From Verrucomicrobiales bacterium (GTDB lineage: Bacteria > Verrucomicrobiota > Verrucomicrobiia > Verrucomicrobiales > DEV007), in the NCBI GenBank assembly GCA_028047635.1, contig JAOFXR010000023.1, positions 1-45,520 on the forward strand: a stretch of 45,520 bases of DNA. The letters run 5' to 3'. The translations under genes were made by a program, and so were the position numbers. Shown here in pieces: positions 29,883 through 37,287 of this stretch (position 1 is the first letter of the stretch; each line of letters begins with the position of its first letter). Under the pieces are notes generated by a model. It saw only the letters and a list, made by a program, of their open reading frames with translations. It was not told the DNA's origin and made no database searches.

Positions 29883-30007
29883 GGCCTATATCCTAGTGTC
29901 TTGGTGGGATCACGGACAAGGGCGCGTCTGCGCGAGTTTGTCTGCCGCCTTTCGCGTCCAGGGATAAGCGTATTGCGGAGAGAACGCGGTTCTAAGTGGT
30001 GTAAATG

Positions 30008-30616
30008 CTACGGGGATGCTTTGTTCCAGGCTTCGGCGAATCCCTGAATAATCTTCTGACTGTCGGCGGTGAGATTTTCGATAGGGTAAGGAAAGTCTTT
30101 TCCATTCATTCGCAGAATCGCTTTGTCTCCGTCGACCCGGACGAGAGTCGCCTTGATCGTTTTCCCGGAGGTGTTGGTCCAGCTGCCTTCGATGGGATTG
30201 GGTCGTTTTGCCATGCCTTCCGGCTTTTCATCGGTTCCGGTGTCCGTCATTTCGGGCTTTTCGTCGCCAACCTGAGCGCCGGATTCAATCCACTCTTTTA
30301 ATTTTGCAATCTCACCCGCAGACATGGGCCTTCCTTTTCCTTCGGGCGGCATTTTATCGCCATCGTCGTCGGGCAGGGTGACTTTTTCGAAGAGGTCGCT
30401 CTTCTCCGTGTCGCCCGGAACGATGGCTTTGCTGGAGCCAATTTCTTTCGTAATCTCATCGAGGTCGAGCGCCACGCCTCCTTTAGAGCTCCCTTCCATA
30501 TGGCATTTGGAACATTTTGATTTAAAAATCGGGAAAATGTCCGTTTCGTATTCGACCGCAGAAGCGGTGAATGAAGCCAGGCCGAAAATGGCGGGGAGCA
30601 GGAGATTGATTTTCAT
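30008..30616 (-). CDS. Small exported cytochrome with planctomycete-type haem domain and SHD1-like tail
   Basis: I take the ATG at 30616 (MKINLLLPAIFGLASFTASA) as start because it opens a clean signal peptide; the frame extends upstream to 30664 without adding a plausible sequence. From this start there are 202 residues: signal peptide 1-20, the cytochrome domain with C35-SKC-H39 and MPPEGKGRPM, an acidic linker, then a C-terminal SHD1-like domain (about 140-190) with GSWTNTSGKTIKATLV, GDKAILR and PIENLTADSQ. SHD1-like modules occur often in PVC-group exported proteins and may bind ligand or protein. It lies 125 bp upstream of the DUF1549 gene at 29882 and may feed electrons to it, but that is inference. 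Confidence 0.85.
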   Translation of the reverse strand: MKINLLLPAIFGLASFTASAVEYETDIFPIFKSKCSKCHMEGSSKGGVALDLDEITKEIGSSKAIVPGDTEKSDLFEKVTLPDDDGDKMPPEGKGRPMSAGEIAKLKEWIESGAQVGDEKPEMTDTGTDEKPEGMAKRPNPIEGSWTNTSGKTIKATLVRVDGDKAILRMNGKDFPYPIENLTADSQKIIQGFAEAWNKASP

Positions 30617-30804
30617 GAAGATAGTCGTTTTGTTAAATAACCGATCTGCATGATTTTGTGACATGTCGATTCTCCATGGTTTTCATGTCATGGAGATGAA
30701 TGGGAAAAAATCGGATTACGAGGAACTCATCGGAGTTCATGTAAGAGCCCTTTTTTCGAAGCGATGGGGGAATTGTTCCCGGAAACGCCTGCGATGGTTG
30801 GGCC

Positions 30805-31941
30805 CTACTCCTCAGGCCTAATCACATCATCTGAGGGCACTGGCTCCATCTCGAGGCCCATCTTTTTCGCGCGGGTGGTCCAGAGATTTCTCGCGAATTC
30901 CTGCATGTCTTCGCGGGTATCCGCTTCGTCGACAATTTCCAATCCGAGCAGTGTTTCGACGACATCTTCCATTGTCACGAGCCCTCCCATGCCTCCGTAT
31001 TCGTCGAGGACGATGGCGACGTGGTGACGGTTCGCGACGAGGTGCTGGAACGCATCGGTGAGTTTGGTGATTTGCGGCATCGCAGCGATTTCGCGCACGA
31101 GTTCTTTCAGGGTAACGTCAAATTGATCCCTTGCTGCAGCGAGGAGGATATCGTGCTTCAAGACGAACCCTTTGATGTCATCGCGGTTCTCGCTGTATAG
31201 CGGGATGCGGGAAAAAGGGGAGCTGTTGTGGCGATCAAGGTAGAGCTGAACGGTGGTGTCTTCCGGCAGAGCGAAAACAACGACACGTGGCGTCATCACT
31301 TCTTTCACCGAAATTTCACCGAGAGTGAGTAGATTTTCGAGAATGCGTGACTCGTCTTCCTTGAGTTTTCCCTGCCTTGTTCCGACCTCAGCCATGACGC
31401 GAAGTTCTTCGCGGGAGAAAGCGGCCTCGCCATGATGTCCTTTGCTGAAAAGCTCGATGAACCAGACTACAGGGGTCATAATTTTTGCCAAAATCTGGAG
31501 GCAAAGACTGACCCAGGGCGCCCAGGTTCGCCAATGCTGCGCTCCGAGGTTTTTTGGAATGATCTCCGATAAGATCAGAATGGCGAACGTCATGAGAGCA
31601 CCCGCAGCGGCGTCCCATTTTCCACCACCCAGTGCAGTTACCTGAGAAGCAACCCCCATTGCGCCAACGGTGTGTGCAATGGTATTGAGCGTGAGGATGG
31701 AGGTGAGCGGTCGACCAATGTGCGTCTTCAGCTCTTCGAGGCGCAGGCCCACTTTGGGTTTCTTGTTCTTGAGGTTGGCCACGTAGGGGTTCGTAACGCT
31801 GAGAATCACGGCTTCCCAGACAGAGCAGAAAAAGGAAACCCCAATCGCGAGACAAAAATAGACGATGAGAAGGGTCGGTGAACCGGTAGCATTAGGATCG
31901 AAATTTCCGGAGCTTACCGCCGCGACAAGAGTTTGAGACAT
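30805..31941 (-). CDS. DUF21/CNNM membrane protein with a CBS pair (CorB/HlyC-like)
   Basis: From the ATG at 31941 (MSQTLVAAVSSG) the protein has 378 residues; the frame also opens at 31980. Transmembrane helices at about 25-50, 80-110 and 115-160 make up the DUF21 (CNNM) membrane domain, with the SVWEAVILSV start motif. A CBS pair follows (about 200-325) with VKEVMTPRVVVFALP and FQHLVANRHHVAIVLDEYGGMGGLVTMEDVVE. The C-terminus ends soon after, without the CorC/HlyC domain found in longer members. Family members are linked to magnesium or cobalt export or homeostasis. It is divergent from the SPFH operon (137 bp between the starts). Confidence 0.88.
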   Translation of the reverse strand: MSQTLVAAVSSGNFDPNATGSPTLLIVYFCLAIGVSFFCSVWEAVILSVTNPYVANLKNKKPKVGLRLEELKTHIGRPLTSILTLNTIAHTVGAMGVASQVTALGGGKWDAAAGALMTFAILILSEIIPKNLGAQHWRTWAPWVSLCLQILAKIMTPVVWFIELFSKGHHGEAAFSREELRVMAEVGTRQGKLKEDESRILENLLTLGEISVKEVMTPRVVVFALPEDTTVQLYLDRHNSSPFSRIPLYSENRDDIKGFVLKHDILLAAARDQFDVTLKELVREIAAMPQITKLTDAFQHLVANRHHVAIVLDEYGGMGGLVTMEDVVETLLGLEIVDEADTREDMQEFARNLWTTRAKKMGLEMEPVPSDDVIRPEE

Positions 31942-32078
31942 GATTGCTGGAATTGTGCGGTCAAAGTGGGTGACCTTCAAGTCGAAACCTTGGGGGATAT
32001 AAGTGACGTGATTGTTGCCCTATTTAAATTCGAAATAGCTTGGCGGAAGAAATAACAATCTTCAGAGTCGAGCTCGAA

Positions 32079-33098
32079 ATGAGCTTCATTATTGGAATAA
32101 TCATCGGGGGGATTGTCTGGTTCTTCGTTCGCTGTGTCTTTACCGGCTTTTATACGGTGGAGCAAAATGAGCGAGCGGTGGTCACGACTTTGGGACGAGC
32201 CCAGCGAGTGAAGGGGAAGACGACCTTGGATCTTCCCATCGCGGATCATCTCACTGATGATCACAAATCCAGGTACAATTTCCCTCTCGTGCAGGTCAAA
32301 CAGCCGGGAGGTCCTTATGTGAAGATGCCCTGGCAAAGGGTTCACAAAGTGAGCGTGGCGATTGAAACGGCAAGTATCGCTTACGATCCGGAAGATTCTT
32401 CGGTCAATAATGGCGGCACAATACTCGAGGCGGTGACGAAAGATCAGCTCAACATTGATGTGACCGGTCAGCTTCGCTACAAGGTGTCCGAGCAAAATCT
32501 CTACGCGTTTATCTTTGGTGTTAAACACCCTGTGACTCACATCATGGGCTATTTCGTTTCGATTCTCCGTGAGCGTATTGCTAATTTTGAGGCACCGAAG
32601 GAATCGGCGCTTCCGCTCGGTGATATCGAGGAAGCGTTGATCGAAGGCGATTCGGTTCCGCTTGAAGGCATTTCGATTAATGATCTCAGGAAAAATCTGA
32701 ATGATTTGAATACACAGATGGATACGGAGTGTCTGAGCTCGGCTGCTCGCTACGGGATCGAGTTGGATGCTTCGCTGATTACGGGAATTGATCCTCCGGG
32801 AGAAATTGAATCTGCCCTGGCGGCGATCAACACCGCGCACAACGAAGTCTCGGCCGATATCAGTTTGGCTCAGGCGGGCGCGGATCAGAAAATTGAGCAG
32901 TCCAAGCGCGCCGTGGAGATTCAGACGATGCGGGTTCAGGCCGAAGTCGAGCCGCTCTTGCGAGTTGCGGACGAGCTGAAAGAATTGAAAACGAACGGGG
33001 GATCGAAAGCGCTCGTGTCGTATCTACGAAATGTAAAATTACAGCTCTACCGGCGCGCCGGAAAAATTATTGATACGAAGGGAGGGACCAATTCATGA
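32079..33098 (+). CDS. SPFH/Band 7 (HflK-like) membrane protein
   Basis: A 339-residue protein from the ATG at 32079; the frame continues upstream to a TTG at 32040, but MSFIIGIIIGGIVWFFV is a natural start with the membrane anchor at residues 1-25. The SPFH domain follows: YTVEQNERAVVTTLGRAQRV at about 30, a ligand pocket around DQLNIDVTGQLRYKVS, and HIMGYFVSILRERIA. The end is a helical coiled-coil region (AQAGADQKIEQSKRAVEIQT). SPFH proteins oligomerise at the inner membrane and often control proteases or membrane domains. The stop overlaps the ATG of a second SPFH gene (33095-33098), so the pair is probably assembled together like HflK/HflC. No protease gene is adjacent. Confidence 0.88.
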   Translation: MSFIIGIIIGGIVWFFVRCVFTGFYTVEQNERAVVTTLGRAQRVKGKTTLDLPIADHLTDDHKSRYNFPLVQVKQPGGPYVKMPWQRVHKVSVAIETASIAYDPEDSSVNNGGTILEAVTKDQLNIDVTGQLRYKVSEQNLYAFIFGVKHPVTHIMGYFVSILRERIANFEAPKESALPLGDIEEALIEGDSVPLEGISINDLRKNLNDLNTQMDTECLSSAARYGIELDASLITGIDPPGEIESALAAINTAHNEVSADISLAQAGADQKIEQSKRAVEIQTMRVQAEVEPLLRVADELKELKTNGGSKALVSYLRNVKLQLYRRAGKIIDTKGGTNS

Positions 33099-34024
33099 AT
33101 TTTGCCGAATTTTTAACCGGATTTATTGCCGCTTTTCTGGGGCTGCTCATTGGCTTGCCTATTCTCATCGGAATTTTTAAGTATCTGTGCTGGTTTACAA
33201 CGATCGATGAGTGTCGTTGCAAGGTTTTCGTGCTTTTCGGAAAAGTGATCGGCGTGCTTGATGAGCCGGGATTACACATCACTCCATTCAAATTGGGATT
33301 GAAAGTTCTCCTCGTGCCGTTCTTCGGGAAGGTTTACACCCTCGATATGCGTCTCGATCAGCGATATCTCCGAAGCCGAGCCGTGAACTCGGAAGAGGGA
33401 ACCCCCGTGGGCATTGGTGTGTGGTATGAAATGCGAGTGAGCGATCCGGTGGCATTTCTCTTTGAAAACAGTGATCCGGAAGGGTCTCTCCAGGCGAATG
33501 TCACCAACACAACGGTGCGCTGCCTCAGCAATATGCCTCTGGATGACATGATGCAGAACCGACACTACATGAGCCGGGAAGTGCGGGCGGAGGTTTCACC
33601 GAAGTCTGAGAACTGGGGATACTCGCTGGGCTCTGTTTACATCAGGAAGGTGCATTTTCGGGATCACGAGATGATTCATCAGATTGAGCAGAAGGTGGTG
33701 AACCGTCTTACTCAGGTGACGTCGGCGATTCGCCAGGCGGGGGATAACCAGACTGATATTATCGAATCCCGTGCAGAGCGGGAGGCCTCGATCGAAAATG
33801 CGAAGGCGAATGCCGTTAGGCCGCGCCTCGTTGGTGAAGCGCTTTCTAAAGTGGGAGAGGATCCCGAGGTGGTGGACACGCTTTTCAGTGTTCTTGAGAC
33901 TCAGGAAATCCTCGCCGGAAACAGTGAGATTGTTCTCGTTCCCGATGGCGCAGACCATTCGATTCTGACTGCACTCGAAGCGGAAAGCAGCGGAATACGT
34001 CGACCACCTCCGATTTCTTCCTGA
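33095..34024 (+). CDS. Second SPFH/Band 7 (HflC-like) membrane protein
   Basis: A 309-residue protein with a membrane helix near the N-terminus (about 6-32, GFIAAFLGLLIGLPILIGIF). The SPFH domain has CKVFVLFGKVIGVLDEPGLH at about 42-61, YTLDMRLDQRYL and the GVWYEMRVSDPVAFLFEN strand region. The C-terminal part is helical and charged (DIIESRAEREASIENAKANA), as expected for the oligomerising coiled coil. It starts 4 bp within the end of the previous SPFH gene, so translational coupling is likely. It lies 233 bp upstream of htpG; whether this is one stress-related transcript cannot be told. HflC-like is a guess from order, not from diagnostic residues. Confidence 0.85.
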   Translation: MNFAEFLTGFIAAFLGLLIGLPILIGIFKYLCWFTTIDECRCKVFVLFGKVIGVLDEPGLHITPFKLGLKVLLVPFFGKVYTLDMRLDQRYLRSRAVNSEEGTPVGIGVWYEMRVSDPVAFLFENSDPEGSLQANVTNTTVRCLSNMPLDDMMQNRHYMSREVRAEVSPKSENWGYSLGSVYIRKVHFRDHEMIHQIEQKVVNRLTQVTSAIRQAGDNQTDIIESRAEREASIENAKANAVRPRLVGEALSKVGEDPEVVDTLFSVLETQEILAGNSEIVLVPDGADHSILTALEAESSGIRRPPPISS

Positions 34025-34257
34025 GAGAAGCTTTGTGCTTTTATCGGTGAGTGAAGGGCATGGCTTTGCTCTTCGGGCTTTCGGACGTCATCTTCGACCG
34101 AAACTACGGGACTCAGCTGCTGAGCTGGCGCGCTGTTTCAGGTGGAATCGGTGCCTTCGCTTTTCGGACTCCAATCTTCGTGAATGGATTTCTGAGCCCC
34201 CTTGACATCAGGGCGGGAGCATCCATTTTTGCATCCCTAAAATTGAATTGATTTACT

Positions 34258-36132
34258 ATGTCAACGACCCACACACCCGAAAAGAGAGAGTTCCAAGCTG
34301 AAGTCAGCCAGGTGCTCGATATCGTCATCAATTCGCTCTATACCGACAAAGAGATTTTTGTTCGTGAGCTGGTTTCGAATGCCTCCGATGCTTTGGAGAA
34401 AATGCGACATACTCAGCTGACTGAGAGCGCGGTTCACCAGCCGGATCTTCCTCTCGAAATTCAGATTGAGTCTGATGCTGAAGCGAAAACCGTGACGATC
34501 ATCGACCATGGTCTTGGAATGACCCGCGACGAGCTTCACGAGAATATTGGAACGATTGCGCATTCCGGTTCAAAAGCCTTTGTGAAAGCACTCGAAGAAA
34601 ATCAGCAAAAAGAAAGCGCTCTGATTGGTCAGTTCGGTGTGGGGTTTTATTCCGCTTTTATGGTTGCTGATGAAGTGACCGTTTATTCCCGCAGCTGGCG
34701 TGAAGGTGAGCCCTCTCTGGTCTGGAAGAGCGATGGAAAAACCGGCTACGAGATCGAAGAGTCCGACGAGGAACTCGACCGTGGATGCAAAATCGTCCTG
34801 AAGCTTCGCGAAGATTGCGAAGATTTCTCTGAAGAAGGGCGTGTCAAAACGATCCTCGAGAACTACTCTGCTTTCGTCTCTTTCCCTATTATGATTGGAG
34901 AAGATCGTGTTAATACGATCGAAGCGATCTGGCGGAAAAAGAAAGGTGATGTCACCGAGGAGCAGTATACCGAGTTTTACAAATTTTCAGCGAAGGCGTT
35001 CGACGAGCCTCGTTACCGAATGCATTTCAACGCAGAGATGCCGATCGAACTCAACGCGCTTCTCTTTGTTCCGACTGAGAATACGGAACTCTTTGGCATG
35101 GGCCAAATGGAGGCCGGTGTTTCGCTTTATTGTAAGAACGTGCTGATCGACGACAAGCCAGAGGGCCTTCTCCCTGAGTGGTTGCGTTTTATCCGCGGTG
35201 TCATCGACAGTGCAGACATTCCTCTTAATATCAGCCGTGAGTCAATGCAGGACAGCAGTCTGGTTCGCAAACTTAACCGGGTTGTTACGAAGCGTTTTCT
35301 TAAGTTCCTTGCCGGCGAAGTCAAAAATGACGCTGACAAGTATAAAGAATTTTACGCCAAGTTTGGCCGTTTCCTGAAAGAGGGAATCGTCGTAGATTTC
35401 GATCATCGTGAATCTCTGACCAAGTTGCTTCGCTTCGAAAGCTCGATGACCGAGCCGGGTGAGCAAACGGGTTTTGAGGATTACCTCACGAGAGCGAAAG
35501 ACGATCAGGATAAAATCTATTACCTCAGCGGAGCTGATCGCACTTCGGTTGAGTCCGGGCCATACTTGGAAGCACTCAAATCACGCGGTCTCGAGGTCAT
35601 CTACTTCACTGATCATATCGATGAATATTTGCTTCAGCACCTTCGTGATTTCGACGGGAAAGCACTGGTTTCAGCAGCGAGCGCAGAGCTTGAGCTGGAC
35701 GACGATGCGGCATCGGAGCCGGAAGGTGAGTTGCTTGCGGAAGCGGAGTTGGAAGCGCTCAGTAATTATCTGAAAGAGACGCTTTCTGAGTCCGTTGAGG
35801 AAGTAACCGCTGGAAAACGATTAGTCAGTAGCCCCGCCGCGGTCTTGACGTCTGATCAGGGGATGACCGCTCAGATGCGTCAAATGATGCAGGCCATGAA
35901 TCCGGAAGAGGCACTTCCTGAGGTGAAAGTGAACCTTGAGATTAATCCGAGACACTCACTCATTCATCAGCTTTCCGGTATTCGTGAGTCGAATCCTGAT
36001 TTGGCGAATATGGTCGCCCGTCAGCTTCTCGATAATGCTCTTTTGAGCGCCGGGATGCTCGATGACAGAGCCAATCTGGTGAGCCGTGGTTTTTCTCTTA
36101 TGGAAGAGGCGATGAAGAAAACTTCAGAATAA
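34258..36132 (+). CDS. htpG: Hsp90-family chaperone HtpG
   Basis: A 624-residue full-length bacterial Hsp90. The N-terminal ATPase shows VRELVSNASDALEKMRH (catalytic Glu and ATP-binding Asn), IIDHGLGMTRDEL, NIGTIAHSGSKAF and GQFGVGFYSAFMV. The middle domain contains the conserved Arg in the LNISRESMQDS motif. The C-terminal dimerisation domain has TSDQGMTAQMRQMMQAM and ends SLMEEAMKKTSE without the MEEVD of eukaryotic Hsp90. HtpG is a cytosolic ATP-dependent chaperone that remodels client proteins. The start is the ATG after the 34025-34257 gap, where I see no gene. No CIRCE-like element or typical heat-shock promoter could be identified upstream. Confidence 0.98.
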   Translation: MSTTHTPEKREFQAEVSQVLDIVINSLYTDKEIFVRELVSNASDALEKMRHTQLTESAVHQPDLPLEIQIESDAEAKTVTIIDHGLGMTRDELHENIGTIAHSGSKAFVKALEENQQKESALIGQFGVGFYSAFMVADEVTVYSRSWREGEPSLVWKSDGKTGYEIEESDEELDRGCKIVLKLREDCEDFSEEGRVKTILENYSAFVSFPIMIGEDRVNTIEAIWRKKKGDVTEEQYTEFYKFSAKAFDEPRYRMHFNAEMPIELNALLFVPTENTELFGMGQMEAGVSLYCKNVLIDDKPEGLLPEWLRFIRGVIDSADIPLNISRESMQDSSLVRKLNRVVTKRFLKFLAGEVKNDADKYKEFYAKFGRFLKEGIVVDFDHRESLTKLLRFESSMTEPGEQTGFEDYLTRAKDDQDKIYYLSGADRTSVESGPYLEALKSRGLEVIYFTDHIDEYLLQHLRDFDGKALVSAASAELELDDDAASEPEGELLAEAELEALSNYLKETLSESVEEVTAGKRLVSSPAAVLTSDQGMTAQMRQMMQAMNPEEALPEVKVNLEINPRHSLIHQLSGIRESNPDLANMVARQLLDNALLSAGMLDDRANLVSRGFSLMEEAMKKTSE

Positions 36133-36220
36133 TGATCTTTTTCCGCAACCATTCATAGGGGGCTGGTGTTTGATATCACTGGAAGCAATTCCTTAACCTT
36201 AAAAAAAATCCAATCTATCT

Positions 36221-36610
36221 ATGAAAAAAATTCTTTTATACTCGGTTACTATTCTTGCAGGTCTTTCACTCGGTCTCGTTCAGGCGGATGATGACAAAGG
36301 CGGCAAAGGAAAAGGTGAAAAAGGAAAAGGCGGCGATCCGGCCAAGCGTGCTGAGATGATGCTCGAGAAGCTCGACAAGGACGATAGTGGAACTATTTCT
36401 AAAGAAGAGTTTGCTGCGGGTCCTATGGCTGAGCGCTTCAAGGACAAAGAAGGTGCTCTCGATAAGATGTTCGCTGCTCAAGACAAGAACAAAGATGGCG
36501 AACTCGACAAGAAGGAACTCTCTGCTCCACGTAAAGGTGGCAAGGGCGGCAAAGGCGGCAAAGGCGGCAAAGGCAAGAAGGGCGAAGGAGATGACAAGAA
36601 AGCTGAGTAA
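36221..36610 (+). CDS. Exported EF-hand calcium-binding protein with Gly/Lys-rich tails
   Basis: A 129-residue protein: signal peptide 1-22 (ending LVQA), a Gly/Lys-rich stretch (about 27-40), two EF-hand loops, DKDDSGTISKEEF (about 54-66) and DKNKDGELDKKEL (about 91-103), and a second Gly/Lys-rich tail (GKGGKGGKGGKGKKG). All Ca-ligand positions of both loops are filled. The basic low-complexity tails suggest binding to an acidic partner such as a sulfated polysaccharide or nucleic acid; that is inference. The gene is followed by a strong intrinsic terminator and by the convergent phosphatase gene. The tail is encoded by a 9-bp DNA tandem repeat and might vary in length between strains. Confidence 0.88.
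   Translation: MKKILLYSVTILAGLSLGLVQADDDKGGKGKGEKGKGGDPAKRAEMMLEKLDKDDSGTISKEEFAAGPMAERFKDKEGALDKMFAAQDKNKDGELDKKELSAPRKGGKGGKGGKGGKGKKGEGDDKKAE
36537..36574 (+). repeat. 9-bp tandem repeat in the EF-hand gene
   Basis: About four near-perfect copies of a GGCGGCAAA-type unit encode the GKGGKGGKG tail. In-frame changes of unit number would alter tail length without breaking the frame. Confidence 0.75.
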
Positions 36611-36640
36611 TTTCCCAGTCGACTAATTTTAAACGAAGAA

Positions 36641-36675
36641 GCCCAGTTCCGGTTTGTCCGGAAGTGGGCTTTTTT
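36641..36675 (+). terminator. Rho-independent terminator after the EF-hand gene
   Basis: A 12-bp stem (36641-36652 with 36658-36669, one mismatch) with a TTTGT loop is followed by TTTTTT. It lies 31 bp after the EF-hand stop and 31 bp before the end of the convergent phosphatase gene. Confidence 0.9.
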
Positions 36676-36705
36676 CTGTTCTGAATCGATCGCTTAGTGA
36701 TTTAC

Positions 36706-37194
36706 TCAATCAACCTTTCCGCTTCGAATCTGATTGAGAAGGTGACCGCACCCATCTTCGAGTAATTCAATCACGTAGTCGAATCCCTCCGGGCCCCCGT
36801 AGTAGGGATCAGGTACTTCCGTTTCGTCATGCTCGGTGCAAAAATCGCAGAACAGTTGCAGTTTCGCATGGGGGGTGTGGCAGTCTGCGCGGACCACAGT
36901 GAGATCGTCGTAGTTGCTCTGGTCCATCGCGAGTATGAGATCAAATTTCACAAAATCGTTCGGCTTCACCTGGCGGGCGCGGCCCTTCATCGCATAGCTT
37001 TTTTTTGCGGCTGCAGCCGACATGCGGGAATCCGGTGACTTTCCGGTATGCCATCCAGCAGTTCCGGCTGAATCAAGCTCGATTTTGTGAGTGATATTCG
37101 CTTCGTTCACGAGGTGGCGCATCACGTTTTCGGCGGAAGGCGAACGGCATATATTCCCAAGACAAACAAAGAGAACGCGGGTTGGGCTTTTCAT
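36706..37194 (-). CDS. Low-molecular-weight protein tyrosine phosphatase
   Basis: A 162-residue protein of normal length. The P-loop near the N-terminus, VLFVCLGNICRSPSAE, gives the nucleophile Cys11 and Arg17 of the CxxxxxR(S) motif. The acidic DPYYGG motif late in the sequence supplies the general-acid Asp, and FDLILAMDQSN is a typical core segment. These enzymes dephosphorylate tyrosine-phosphorylated proteins; in bacteria many act on exopolysaccharide tyrosine kinases, but no kinase is in this window. The gene is convergent with the EF-hand gene and divergent from the acyltransferase gene (93 bp between starts). Confidence 0.95.
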   Translation of the reverse strand: MKSPTRVLFVCLGNICRSPSAENVMRHLVNEANITHKIELDSAGTAGWHTGKSPDSRMSAAAAKKSYAMKGRARQVKPNDFVKFDLILAMDQSNYDDLTVVRADCHTPHAKLQLFCDFCTEHDETEVPDPYYGGPEGFDYVIELLEDGCGHLLNQIRSGKVD

Positions 37195-37287
37195 TTACGG
37201 TGGATCATGAAACATTGAAAATACGATGAAATCAATCGATGAAAAATGTGAGTGATCACGATCCGAAAATGTGTATGCTGGTGCAGG

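Noticed and set aside
31977-32840. Long minus-strand frame (287 codons) opposite the first SPFH gene
   Set aside because: It is antisense to a clear SPFH gene, rich in Arg/His/Ile in the way mirror frames are, and shows no family motif.
34051-34251. 66-codon plus-strand frame before htpG
   Set aside because: It has no motif, signal or homologue I recognise, and ends just before the htpG start. I treat the 233-bp gap as non-coding leader or promoter sequence.
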